A DNA stretch of 64,000 nucleotides, from assembly GCA_016793325.1 (NCBI GenBank), contig JAEUKI010000093.1:26009-90008 (forward strand), written 5' to 3'. The position numbers were made by a program, and so were the translations under genes. Positions 42,859 through 52,114 of the stretch are shown here, piece by piece. The notes below the pieces were generated by a model. It searched no databases and was not told the origin of the DNA. It saw only the letters and a list, made by a program, of their open reading frames with translations. Source of the stretch: Myxococcales bacterium (GTDB lineage Bacteria; Myxococcota_A; Polyangia; Polyangiales; Ga0077539). Numbering within the stretch: the stretch's first letter is position 1; each line of letters begins with the position of its first letter.

Positions 42859-44640
42859 ATGACGAACCCACTCGAAAACAGGTGCGCCTCGACGGCCAAC
42901 GCGGTCCGAACCATGTCGAGCGCGATGATTGTGTGTGCGCTGCTCGCGGCCTGCGGACCGACCGGGGAGCAGCCGATGGACGGCTCGTTCGACAGCAGCG
43001 CGGACGCGAGCAGCGCGGACGCGGCGACGCAAGATCGCCCGCAGGACACGGGGGTGATCGAGGACAGCCCCACGGTGGTGACCGACGCGACCAACGGGCA
43101 GGACGCCGCGCTCGACGCGACGGCGATGGCGGACGCAGGCGCAGACAGCAGCGCAGACAGCGGCGCAGAGAGCGGCGCCGACAGCAGTGTGGACAGCGGG
43201 GTGGACGCGTGTTCGCCGACCGATACGCTGGACGACGACGGGGTGGACTCGAACTGCGACGGCGCCGAGGGGATCGTCGCGACGAGTATCTATGTGGCGC
43301 CCGGCGGGCGATCGGGCGCGGCGGGAACGCCGTCGGATCCCGTTCCGACGATGCAAGAGGCCGCGGTGATCGCTGGCGCGATGGCGTCGCGTCGCGTGGT
43401 GATCGTGGCGGTGAGCGCGTCGCCGTACGCGACGCAAGGGCTCGACGAGCTGCTCGGGCTCGGCTGCGTGGTCTCGGGCGGCTACGAGCCGACCGCGCGG
43501 TGGTCGAGGCCCATGGGCGCGATGACCCCGCCGAGCGGAACGCGCTTCGTCCCCAACGCGATGACGGGGAGCAACGTTCGCGTTCGCGGCGGTTCGGGCG
43601 GGCAGCTTCGATTTGCGCAGATCGACGCGCGCGCGGGCTCGATGACGCAGCCTCACTCTGTCGCGTTGAGCCTGGAGGGCACCACGGGATTCGTGCTCGA
43701 CCGCGTCGCGCTCACCGCAGGCCCAGGGTTCGACGGCGCCAATGGGACCGATGGAATGCGCGGCCTCTCTGTCACGACTCCTGGCGGCACACCGTCACCG
43801 ACCGGCAGCGGCGCGTCGTGCAACGGAACGACAGATCGCCCCGCCCTTCCAGCGCCAGCGATCACGTGCGCCTCGGGAATGCCCAACGCGCTCGGTGGCC
43901 GCGGAGGCTTCGGCCCGCTGTCGACGACCAACCTCGGCGGCGGCGCTCCGGGGGTCGGCGGCGCGGCCGGAGGACTCTATTCGCGCGCGCTCCCAGCGCG
44001 CGTCGGTGATCCCGGCGCGACCGGGGCGATCGGCAGCGCAGGCGCGGCGGGGCCACTCGCACCAGTATTCAACCCGGCAACCTTCTTGGTGAGCCCTGCG
44101 AGCACCAACGGCGGCTTCGGCGCGAGCGGCGGCGGCGGCGGCGGCGGCGGTGGCGCGGACGACGGCTACGGAAATCTCGTTGCAGGCGGCGCTGGAAGCA
44201 ACGGCGGATGCGGCGGATCACCGGGCACCGCAGGACAAGCTGGCGGCTACTCCGTCGCGCTGCTGGTCGCGTCGGGGACCGCGCCCACGATGACCCGCGT
44301 GACGTTGACGCGCGCGCTCGCTGGGCGCGGTGGCAACGGCGGTCGCGGCGGCGAAGGTGGAAACGAAGCCATGCCTGGCGCCGGGCAAACGTGCCGCGAC
44401 GGCGGCGGTCGCACCGTCACGGGCGCGCGCGGCGGAGCGGGCGGCGTCGGAGGTCAGGGAGGAGGCGGCGCGGGAGGCAACGGCGGTTCGTCGTACGGAA
44501 TCCTCGCGTTCGGCGTCGCCGTCTCGGTCACGGGCGTGACGTTCATGGGCGAAGTGGGAGCGTCGAGCGGCGGCAACGGTGGAGCGCCCAACGGCAGCCC
44601 CGGCCTGCCAGGACGCACGGCGACGCTCGGGGTGTTCTGA
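42859..44640 (+). CDS. Gly-rich lipoprotein with polyglycine beta-repeat region
   Basis: The 593-aa protein has the lipobox ALLAAC (Cys32), an Asp/Ser-rich linker with DSGADSS, ESGADSSVDSGVDAC, and a MopE-like stretch (DDDGVDSNCDGAEG). Residues about 135-300 form a parallel-beta-like domain (TSIYVAPGGRSGAAGTPSDP). From about 300 it becomes Gly/Ala/Asn-rich, with GGRGGFGPLS and GASGGGGGGGGGADDG, similar in composition to mycobacterial PE_PGRS proteins, although the two are not shown to be related. It precedes the two-component system genes on the opposite strand and shares a promoter motif with the gene on its other side. Confidence 0.87.
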   Translation: MTNPLENRCASTANAVRTMSSAMIVCALLAACGPTGEQPMDGSFDSSADASSADAATQDRPQDTGVIEDSPTVVTDATNGQDAALDATAMADAGADSSADSGAESGADSSVDSGVDACSPTDTLDDDGVDSNCDGAEGIVATSIYVAPGGRSGAAGTPSDPVPTMQEAAVIAGAMASRRVVIVAVSASPYATQGLDELLGLGCVVSGGYEPTARWSRPMGAMTPPSGTRFVPNAMTGSNVRVRGGSGGQLRFAQIDARAGSMTQPHSVALSLEGTTGFVLDRVALTAGPGFDGANGTDGMRGLSVTTPGGTPSPTGSGASCNGTTDRPALPAPAITCASGMPNALGGRGGFGPLSTTNLGGGAPGVGGAAGGLYSRALPARVGDPGATGAIGSAGAAGPLAPVFNPATFLVSPASTNGGFGASGGGGGGGGGADDGYGNLVAGGAGSNGGCGGSPGTAGQAGGYSVALLVASGTAPTMTRVTLTRALAGRGGNGGRGGEGGNEAMPGAGQTCRDGGGRTVTGARGGAGGVGGQGGGGAGGNGGSSYGILAFGVAVSVTGVTFMGEVGASSGGNGGAPNGSPGLPGRTATLGVF

Positions 44641-44668
44641 GAGGTCTCGCGCGAAGCGAGCGCGCCGG

Positions 44669-45292
44669 TCAGTCGATCAGGCCCGCGCGATGGGCGTACT
44701 GCGCGATCTCGGCGTTGGTGCGAACGCAGAGCTTCTCGCGCACCTTCGAGAAGTAGAAGCTCACGGTCCCGGGGGTGAGGTCGAGCTCGGCGGCGATCTC
44801 GACGTTGCTCCGCCCGCGCAGCAAGAGCATGAACACCTGGTACTCGCGGGGGCTGAGCTTCTCGTGCGGGAGCTTGTCTGCGCGGCTGTTCGCCACGGGC
44901 CGATCGCTCGCGCGTTGCCCGGCGCCAGCGCCGCGAAGGGCGGCGAGCACCTCTTCGGCCGCGCTGTTCTTCGACAGGTACGCCCACGCGCCGAGGCCGG
45001 TCATTCGCGGGCCAAATTGATCCGCGGGCCACGCCGACAGGATCACGATCGCGATCTCGGGGCGCTTCTCTCGGACGCGACGCAAGACCTCGGTCCCGTC
45101 GACCTTGGGCAACGAGAGGTCGAGCAACAACACGTCGATCGCGAGCGGGCCGTCCATCGCGAGCAGCACCGCGCGACCGTCCGCCGCTTCGCCGACGACC
45201 ACCAAATCCTCTTGCTCGTTGACGAGCTTGACGATGCCTTCACGGACGATCGTGTGATCGTCTGCGACGAACACTCGGCGCTTCTCGCTCAC
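44669..45292 (-). CDS. NarL/LuxR-family response regulator
   Basis: The 207-aa protein has a receiver domain with acidic residues Asp11 and Asp12, phosphoacceptor Asp58 in DVLLLDLSLP and Lys108 in AYLSKNS. A LuxR-type helix-turn-helix follows (about 145-205), with LSPREYQVFMLLLRGRSNVE and VSFYFSKVREKL. It is 58 bp downstream of the histidine kinase gene on the same strand, so the two form a cognate pair. Targets might include the two divergent promoters that flank the pair and carry ACTTCAAACT, but that is inference. Confidence 0.93.
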   Translation of the reverse strand: MSEKRRVFVADDHTIVREGIVKLVNEQEDLVVVGEAADGRAVLLAMDGPLAIDVLLLDLSLPKVDGTEVLRRVREKRPEIAIVILSAWPADQFGPRMTGLGAWAYLSKNSAAEEVLAALRGAGAGQRASDRPVANSRADKLPHEKLSPREYQVFMLLLRGRSNVEIAAELDLTPGTVSFYFSKVREKLCVRTNAEIAQYAHRAGLID

Positions 45293-45350
45293 GACGCAGT
45301 GATGTCCGCGATGGCGCGCGGGTTGTCAACGCGGACGACCTGACACGCGA

Positions 45351-46739
45351 TCACGCGAGCTCAGCGGACGAAGCTCGCGTGCGCGGCAAGCGGAGAAACA
45401 AGCGCGTTCCTTCACCTGGAGACGAGCGAACGACGAACTCTCCGCCCGCGGAGAGCGCGCGCTCGCGGAGGCTGATCAGCCCGGTTCCGCCGAGGGACAT
45501 GCTTGTTCGCGGCGCCTGCTCGACGTCGAACCCGCGACCGTCGTCGACGAACTCGAGCTCGAACCACTCGTCGTCGCAGCGAGCGTGGATGCTCACCGAC
45601 CGCGCTTCTCCGTGACGAACAGCGTTGGTCATCGCCTCTTGCGCGCAGCGAAACGCGATCAACGCCGAGCTCGGCCCGAGGTCCGAGAGCTCTCCCTGCG
45701 TGTCGAGTGTCACCTCGAGCGCGAACCGCTCGCGGCTCCGCTTCGCGAACCACTCGAGCGCCGCTTGAAGGCCCTGGTCCTCGAGGATCTTCGGTCGGAG
45801 CTCGGCGACGAGCTGCTGCGTCGAGGTCCCGATGTCCGCGACGAGCGACGAGAGGGCCTCCAAGTTTGCGCTGATATTTGCTGGGTTTTTCTCGTATCGA
45901 TCGCGCGCGAGCCCGACGGCGAACCGAAGCGCCGCGAGCTCTTGGCCGAGCTCGTCGTGAACCGTGTGCGCGAGCACGAGCCGCTCGCGCTCGCGCGCGG
46001 TGTCGAGGTCCGAGGCCAACCGCTGCAGGTCGCTCGTCTGCTCTCGCACCTTCGAGGCGAGCGAGAGGTTGAGCTTGGCGAGCTGCCGTTCGCTGCGAAA
46101 TCCCCGCTCGTACAGCGAATACACGAGCCCGCCGACCGTGTACGAACACACGAGCGCGAACAAGAAGACGAGCGCCGTCGAGCCGAGCAGCGGGTGCGCC
46201 AGCGTGCTCGGCCGCGTCCACAGGTACGACGCGACGATGGAGATGGCTCCGAACACGAGCAGCGCGACGCGCGGCCATCGCGCGGTCGGGACTATCACCG
46301 TCGCGACCACCGCGAGGTAGTTGAGCGCGAACCACGGAGAGTCGAGGTCGCCCATCCTCGCGGTGTACCAATTGACGATCCCCATCCCCGCGAACATCGC
46401 GGGCGCGACGACGAGCATCGGGCGCTTCGCGATCGACGGGACGAGCAAGAGCGCCGACGCGAGGCCGAACACGACGAGCTCGCAGAGTCGAAATCGCCCG
46501 AGCAGCGCGGCGCGCTCGGGGGACAAGAGCCAGCGATCGGTCGGCCACGTGACGATCGTCGCCGCGGTGAGCGACGGCCCGGACACGAGCGAGTTGCGGA
46601 GGATCACCGCGCGAAGGTGCTGCTCGAGCGCCGCTTCGTCGTCGAGCGAGAGATAGAGATCCGTCGGCGTCGCGACGAGCGCCCGCGCGCGCTCGAAGAG
46701 CGACGCGAGACGTGAAGGCGTCGTGTTGGGTCGTGTCAT
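45351..46739 (-). CDS. membrane sensor histidine kinase, HisKA_3 type
   Basis: The 462-aa protein has about five to six membrane segments (residues 85-205) and almost no extracytoplasmic domain. A coiled-coil linker (about 215-255) leads to the dimerisation domain with LAHTVHDELGQELAAL and His261. The ATP-binding domain has EAMTNAVRHGEA (N-box, Asn372), DDGRGFD and GTGLISLRERA. This kinase class pairs with NarL regulators, as found directly downstream. It starts at ATG 46739, divergent from the 1,736-aa lipoprotein gene. A membrane-embedded ligand or membrane state is the likely signal. Confidence 0.92.
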   Translation of the reverse strand: MTRPNTTPSRLASLFERARALVATPTDLYLSLDDEAALEQHLRAVILRNSLVSGPSLTAATIVTWPTDRWLLSPERAALLGRFRLCELVVFGLASALLLVPSIAKRPMLVVAPAMFAGMGIVNWYTARMGDLDSPWFALNYLAVVATVIVPTARWPRVALLVFGAISIVASYLWTRPSTLAHPLLGSTALVFLFALVCSYTVGGLVYSLYERGFRSERQLAKLNLSLASKVREQTSDLQRLASDLDTARERERLVLAHTVHDELGQELAALRFAVGLARDRYEKNPANISANLEALSSLVADIGTSTQQLVAELRPKILEDQGLQAALEWFAKRSRERFALEVTLDTQGELSDLGPSSALIAFRCAQEAMTNAVRHGEARSVSIHARCDDEWFELEFVDDGRGFDVEQAPRTSMSLGGTGLISLRERALSAGGEFVVRSSPGEGTRLFLRLPRTRASSAELA

Positions 46740-46822
46740 GGCTGCCCGTGCGTCGCGCGTCGGCGAAGACCAACCGAGGACGCCTGCGCATTTCTACGCC
46801 TGAATCTCCTCGCCGGGAGCGC

Positions 46823-46840
46823 ACTTCAAACTCCCTTGGG
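46823..46840 (+). promoter_or_regulatory. candidate regulatory motif ACTTCAAACT, site 2
   Basis: ACTTCAAACTCCCTTGGG lies between the divergent histidine kinase gene (start 46739) and the 1,736-aa lipoprotein gene (start 46900), 59 bases before the latter. It matches site 1 at 42803-42821 in 10 of the first 10 bases and in TGGG at the end. Confidence 0.4.
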
Positions 46841-46899
46841 CTGATCGAAGCTCCGCGTGGTGGTCAAGCTCCGCCCCGTTGAAAGGAGCAGTGATCGCA

Positions 46900-49800
46900 A
46901 TGAAACAAGACATTCGGCGAGCGCGCTCGGGTCCGTGGACCCTTCTTGGATTGCTGGGAGTCACCACCGCGGCGGGCTGCGCGCCCGCGGACAATCGAGG
47001 CAACGACGGCGGAGACAGCGCCGTGCGCAGCGACGGTGCTGCGCGCGCGTGCACGCCAGACCCCGCGCGGATCGCGGCGCGAAGCGAGTGCCGCGCGGAC
47101 GACCAGTGCCCGTGCGGCGCGCACTGCGCCCTCGGTCAGTGCGTCGCGCAGTGCGCGAGCAGCGCGGACTGCGCCACGGGACAGACGTGCGACGTGTTCG
47201 GGCGCTGCGTCGAGCCAGGGCGCGCTCGAACCGAGCGGATCGCGGATCCGTCGGCGCCCGGAGACGTCGTGTTGGACGCGCCGCTCGTCGAGCTCGCGTC
47301 GCTCTCGACGCCGGCGCAGATCGCGTTTCGCGCGAGCTCGCGCGGGATCAGCGCGTGGCGGATCGCGGCGCCCGCGGGCTGGGAGCTTCAGTGCGAGCCC
47401 GGCGGAGCGTTCGTGTCCGAGTGCCGCGGAGACGCGCTCGCGCGCGCGCAAGAGCGCCGGGTCCAAGCGAGGCCTCGCGCGGGCACCACGCCGAACGAAG
47501 TGGGGACGTTTCGTCTGTACTGGGGCTCGCAGATGCGCACGGTGGGCGTTCGTCCTCCGGGGCTCGCGGTGCGCTCGGCAGGGCGGCTCGCGGGTCGCTA
47601 TCGCGGAAGCGCGACGCTCGTCGATGTGTCGCTGGGCGCGCGCGCAGGAGCGCCGGTGCGCCCCGTCACCGCGGACCTCTCGATCCCGATCGACGCGTCG
47701 GTGTTCGTCGCCGCGACGGGCGGACAAGGGACGATCGCGATCGACGACGCGGTCGGAGCGCTGATCCCCGCGAAGCGATGGGTCGGAACCATGATGGTCG
47801 ACGCGGCGACGGGCACGGGAACGATCGCGCTTCCGCGGCAGCAGATCGCGAGCCCGTCGATCAACGACCCGAGCAACCCCATGGCGTGGATTCGCGGGCT
47901 CGACGCGAACGCCGTCGCGGCGCCAGAGCCTGCGGCGTACCAGTTCGACGCGCGCGCGCAGACCGTGACGATGACCGTGGCGATCGCGATCGAGGGTGTC
48001 GTCGAAGGAGATCGCGCGACGACGTTGCGCTGGCGGTTCGACCTCGCGCGGCTCGGTGATCTTCCGTCCGGCGCGACGGCGCCCACGGTGTCTCCCGCCG
48101 CTGCGCTCCCGCCGTCTCGCATCGACGCGGCGAGCCCTTGGGAGACGCAAGCGCGAGGGCTCTTTCGATGGAGCGCCGCGCGAGACCCCGCGGACGCGCG
48201 ATGGCTCTTGCAGTCGATGGGGGACGCGGTGGACGCGGGCGTCTCGTATCGCACGGAGATCTGCGGCGCTGGCGCGGCGTTCAGCACGGCGGACTACGGA
48301 CATCTCATCGGGTCGACGTTCAAGAACGCCGTCGAACATCGGTTCATGAACGACACCTCGCTCGCCGCGGCGATGAGCCTCGAGCGCGCGAAGGCGTATC
48401 TGCACGCGGCGATCGTTCGATCGGCGAACAACAGCACCGTGCAGAGCGTGTCGGTGCGCGAGGTGGGGGCGTTTCCCGCCAGCGGAATTCCCTGCGAATT
48501 TACGATCGATCCGCAGCCAAACGGCTGCGGCATGGGCGTCAACGCGACCTTCGGGACCGTCAACCGATGCGCGGACATCGCGAGCGAGCTCGGGTGCGTC
48601 GTCGAGGACGCCGCGGCCAACACGCGGATGAACTTCGAGTACTCGCTGCAAGCGACGGGCGGGTCGTGTCCGCAACGCGGCTCGAACATCCGCGCCTCCG
48701 CGGTGGTCTCGCGCGTGTGCCGCGCGCCGCGCATCTCCAACTGCGGCGAGCTCGTCGCGTGCATGTTCGACGACGGCTTCACGACGTCGGCGGGCGCGCG
48801 GGTTCTTCCGAACAGCGGCGACGTCGAGTGCCGCTCGGCCACCCGCGGAACGCCGAGCGCGTCACGCACCCTCGCGACGTTGGCGGACCTCGATCGCGAG
48901 CGCGGCGTCGTGCGATCCACCGCGCAAGTGGTCGCCGATTCGCTCGCGGACGTCACGCGACTGCGCGGCGCGCCCGCGGCCTCGGGCACGACCCTCGGCG
49001 AACGGATGCGCTCGCTCGTGGGCTCGCCTTTGTCCTACGACGCGGTTCGCGCGCTCGTCGCGCTCTCGTACTCGACGGACGCGGGCCGCGCTCGCGCCCG
49101 CGGGATGGCCGACTCGGACGTGCGCGGGGCGCGCCTCGCGCAGCGCATTCTCCAACAGTGGCTCGCGGTGCACGCGCGGATCGCCAACGAGAGCGCGCAG
49201 CGCGCGGCGGTCCCCGCGGCGATTCGGGGCGCAGCGACGGACACGCTCGTCCCGACGCCGATCGACGCGCTCACCGCGTCGCTCAACGGCTGGGACTTGG
49301 TCCTTCACCCGCGCTTCGCGTCCGCGCTCGAGGCGATGGAGCCCGCGGCGCTCGACCTCGCGGATTACCGCATTCAATCCGCGTCGCCGTCGGACATTCG
49401 TGACAACCCCGATCACGAGCAGGGACACGGGGTCGTCCTCGCGATGCTCCGCGCGCTCCGCGCGCAGCTCGACCTCGACGAGGTCATCCTCGACCGCGCC
49501 GCGCGCGCCGGTGACGGAACGATCCCCCCCGTCGTCGGCCGCTCGGTCCGCGTCGCCACCATGATCCTCCCGTGGGTCGAAGAGCTGCACGCGAGGGCGA
49601 GCGCCGCGGCCCGCGCCCGCGGAGGTGCGCTCCCGTGGGAGAACCGCTTCGTCAGCGAGCGCGGCCAGCTCATCGGGTCGCTTCGCCGCGTCATCGGCGC
49701 GACACACGGAATCATCACGGGCCGAAATCCCCTCGGCATCGAGGAGGTCGACACGCCGCTCTACCTCTTCGGAGCGAGCGCCGACCCGCGCCAGCGCTTC

Positions 49801-52110
49801 TCGGCCGTGTCCGACTACCTCCTCGGCGTCGGGCCCATGAGCCCCGGCTGGGCGCCCTCGCTCGTCGAGCAAGCGCAGACCGCGGCCGCGGCCGTTGGCA
49901 CACAATATCAACTCCAGGCGACCCGCGCGTACCAGCAGCAGCTCAGCGCGCGGGACAACGAGGACCGACTCAACGCGATTCGTTCGCAGTACGGCTCGCA
50001 GATCGCGTCGCTGTGCGGCGTTCCCCAAGGGCTCGCGTCGTACGACGCGCTCGAGCGCTGGCCAGACTTCGACGGAAGCCGCTGCTACATCCGCAGCGAG
50101 CTGAGCTCGTGCCGGCCCTCGACCGCGCAGCTCGACGCGCTGCTCACGGCGGGCGACGTTCAGTACCAGCTCTGCGTCGCCACGGAGGTCAACCGCCGAA
50201 CGCCGGGGCTCATCGAGCACCTCCGCGCGGACGCCGCGGCGTTTATCTCGTCGCAGACCGAGCAGAGCATCGCGAGCTGCACGTACCCCGTCGCGTGCGG
50301 CGATGACACGTGCGTCCGCTGCAACTCGCAAGAGATTCGCGTGACCATCGGCTCGATGTCCGCGCTCGTCGCGTACATGGCGCAGAACAACTCGGCCTCG
50401 CTCGCCGCCGCCCAGAGCGCGTGCGCTCAGCGGTACCCCACGGCGCGACGCAACCTCCCGTCCTTCGACGAGCTCGCGGACAACCCCCTCGCCCGCTCGG
50501 AGTGCTACCGCGGCTCGATGGGCGAGCTCGCGATGGCCATCCGCAGCGCGACGACCGACGTCGAGATCGCGCGCGCCCAACAGGCCGAATCCGTCGAGAA
50601 CTACAACATCGCCATGCGCTCGTGCGCGCTCCTCGCCAGCGGAAACGCCTCGGTCGAGCAGGCCATCGAAGACCACAACAGCACGATGCACGACCTCGCG
50701 TCGGCCAAGCTCGCGTTCGACATCGCGGCGAACACCGCGCGCGCCGCGAAGGAGTGCTTGCAGGCAGCGACCCAAGAGTCCGCGCCGGACTACTTTCTGA
50801 CCGGCGGAACGGTCGTCGCGCTGACGTGCGTCGCCGCAGGCGTCGAGTCGGTCGCGACGAGCATCTCGGACGGGCTCGAGTTCGGGATGGGCGAAGCCGA
50901 GCGCAAGCACGCGCTGAGGCTCCAGCGCATCGAGAGCGACACGGCCGAGCGCCGCTGCGTCAACGACGCGGCCATTCACCTCGTCGGCGCGCGCACCGCG
51001 GGCCTGCGCGTCCAGCGCGCGCTGCAAGACCTCGACGCCGCGCGATACCGCTTGATCGAAGGGACGCGCCTCGCGACGCAGGTCTTCGTCGAAGGACGCG
51101 CGAGCCTCGAGTACGAACAGGGACGACAAGCGCGTCCGCCGGCGCTCGACGCGTGGGTCGATCAAGCGATCACGGACTACCGCGCGAAGATGAGCGCGGC
51201 CCGACGGATGGCCTACCTCGCGGTGAGGGCCGTCGAGTACGAGTACCAGTCGACGAGCACGCTGCGGGCGCAGGTGCTCGCGGCAGAGACGCCCGCGGAG
51301 CTTCGCTCGGTCGTCGACTCGCTGCGCACGAGCGCGGGGCCCCGCGCGATCAACGGCCGATCGCCGAGCTCGCTCAAGGTGGTGGTCAGCTTGCGACAGC
51401 ACTTGCTTCAGCTCGCGGATCGAAGCGAGAGCACGACGACGGTCCCGCTGACGGACGTCGAGCGCTTTCGACTGCTGCTGCAAGACCGCCGCTACGCGCA
51501 GTACGACGAGGGAGGAAACTACCTCGGGCAGCGCGTTCCGTTCTCGATCGCGCCCTTGGGAGCGCTGCGCGTCGGTGACCCGTCGGGCGTCCCCATCTTC
51601 GCGAGCAACGACTGCGCAGAGCGCGTGTGGAGCGTCAACGCGTCGATCCTCGGCGCCGACGCGGTCCGCGGCGGAGCCACCTTCGCGCGGATGGACCTGC
51701 TCAAGAGCAACTCGTTCTTCAGCCAGTGGTGCTCGGCGCCGACGGACGGCCCACGTTTTCAAAGCGCCAGCGTTCGCCCAGCGATCAACCTCTTCGTGGA
51801 CCCGACGTTCTCGTCGGCCTCGGGCATGGTCGGCGCGTCGCTCGGCGCGAACAACGGAGCCGAGACGTTCACGAGGGCGCGCATGCAGCCGGTGCTCAAC
51901 GTGCCGCGCGCGATGTTCGAGGACGACTCGTTCTCCAACGGGATGAGCACCGAGCTCGCGTCGCGAGGGCTGTACGGCGAGTACGCGCTGTTCATCCCCG
52001 CCGCGCAAATCGCCCGACGCAACGCAGACGGAACATACTCGCAGGGCATCGACCTCGACGCGATCGACGACGTGCTCTTCCGGATCGACTACGTCAGCGT
52101 CGCGCGCTGA
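46900..52110 (+). CDS. very large lipoprotein of unknown function (1,736 aa)
   Basis: The start is ATG 46900, with AAAGGAG 11 bases upstream; TTG 46879 is in frame but less likely. The lipobox is TTAAGC (Cys27). A short Cys-rich region (CRADDQCPCGAHCALGQC...) follows. Residues about 120-700 are beta-rich, with a Cys-containing region (GIPCEFTIDPQPNGCG). From about 820 to 1,560 the protein is alpha-helical with Ala/Arg/Glu-rich amphipathic stretches and a hydrophobic segment near residue 1,310 (FLTGGTVVALTCVAAGV). The C-terminal 200 residues have DVERFRLLLQDRRYAQYDEG and GQRVPFSIAPLGALRV, a layout reminiscent of the end of Tc-toxin A components. No family is firmly recognised; the Tc idea is weak. 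Divergent from the two-component kinase. Confidence 0.8.
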   Translation: MKQDIRRARSGPWTLLGLLGVTTAAGCAPADNRGNDGGDSAVRSDGAARACTPDPARIAARSECRADDQCPCGAHCALGQCVAQCASSADCATGQTCDVFGRCVEPGRARTERIADPSAPGDVVLDAPLVELASLSTPAQIAFRASSRGISAWRIAAPAGWELQCEPGGAFVSECRGDALARAQERRVQARPRAGTTPNEVGTFRLYWGSQMRTVGVRPPGLAVRSAGRLAGRYRGSATLVDVSLGARAGAPVRPVTADLSIPIDASVFVAATGGQGTIAIDDAVGALIPAKRWVGTMMVDAATGTGTIALPRQQIASPSINDPSNPMAWIRGLDANAVAAPEPAAYQFDARAQTVTMTVAIAIEGVVEGDRATTLRWRFDLARLGDLPSGATAPTVSPAAALPPSRIDAASPWETQARGLFRWSAARDPADARWLLQSMGDAVDAGVSYRTEICGAGAAFSTADYGHLIGSTFKNAVEHRFMNDTSLAAAMSLERAKAYLHAAIVRSANNSTVQSVSVREVGAFPASGIPCEFTIDPQPNGCGMGVNATFGTVNRCADIASELGCVVEDAAANTRMNFEYSLQATGGSCPQRGSNIRASAVVSRVCRAPRISNCGELVACMFDDGFTTSAGARVLPNSGDVECRSATRGTPSASRTLATLADLDRERGVVRSTAQVVADSLADVTRLRGAPAASGTTLGERMRSLVGSPLSYDAVRALVALSYSTDAGRARARGMADSDVRGARLAQRILQQWLAVHARIANESAQRAAVPAAIRGAATDTLVPTPIDALTASLNGWDLVLHPRFASALEAMEPAALDLADYRIQSASPSDIRDNPDHEQGHGVVLAMLRALRAQLDLDEVILDRAARAGDGTIPPVVGRSVRVATMILPWVEELHARASAAARARGGALPWENRFVSERGQLIGSLRRVIGATHGIITGRNPLGIEEVDTPLYLFGASADPRQRFSAVSDYLLGVGPMSPGWAPSLVEQAQTAAAAVGTQYQLQATRAYQQQLSARDNEDRLNAIRSQYGSQIASLCGVPQGLASYDALERWPDFDGSRCYIRSELSSCRPSTAQLDALLTAGDVQYQLCVATEVNRRTPGLIEHLRADAAAFISSQTEQSIASCTYPVACGDDTCVRCNSQEIRVTIGSMSALVAYMAQNNSASLAAAQSACAQRYPTARRNLPSFDELADNPLARSECYRGSMGELAMAIRSATTDVEIARAQQAESVENYNIAMRSCALLASGNASVEQAIEDHNSTMHDLASAKLAFDIAANTARAAKECLQAATQESAPDYFLTGGTVVALTCVAAGVESVATSISDGLEFGMGEAERKHALRLQRIESDTAERRCVNDAAIHLVGARTAGLRVQRALQDLDAARYRLIEGTRLATQVFVEGRASLEYEQGRQARPPALDAWVDQAITDYRAKMSAARRMAYLAVRAVEYEYQSTSTLRAQVLAAETPAELRSVVDSLRTSAGPRAINGRSPSSLKVVVSLRQHLLQLADRSESTTTVPLTDVERFRLLLQDRRYAQYDEGGNYLGQRVPFSIAPLGALRVGDPSGVPIFASNDCAERVWSVNASILGADAVRGGATFARMDLLKSNSFFSQWCSAPTDGPRFQSASVRPAINLFVDPTFSSASGMVGASLGANNGAETFTRARMQPVLNVPRAMFEDDSFSNGMSTELASRGLYGEYALFIPAAQIARRNADGTYSQGIDLDAIDDVLFRIDYVSVAR

Positions 52111-52114
52111 GCGC

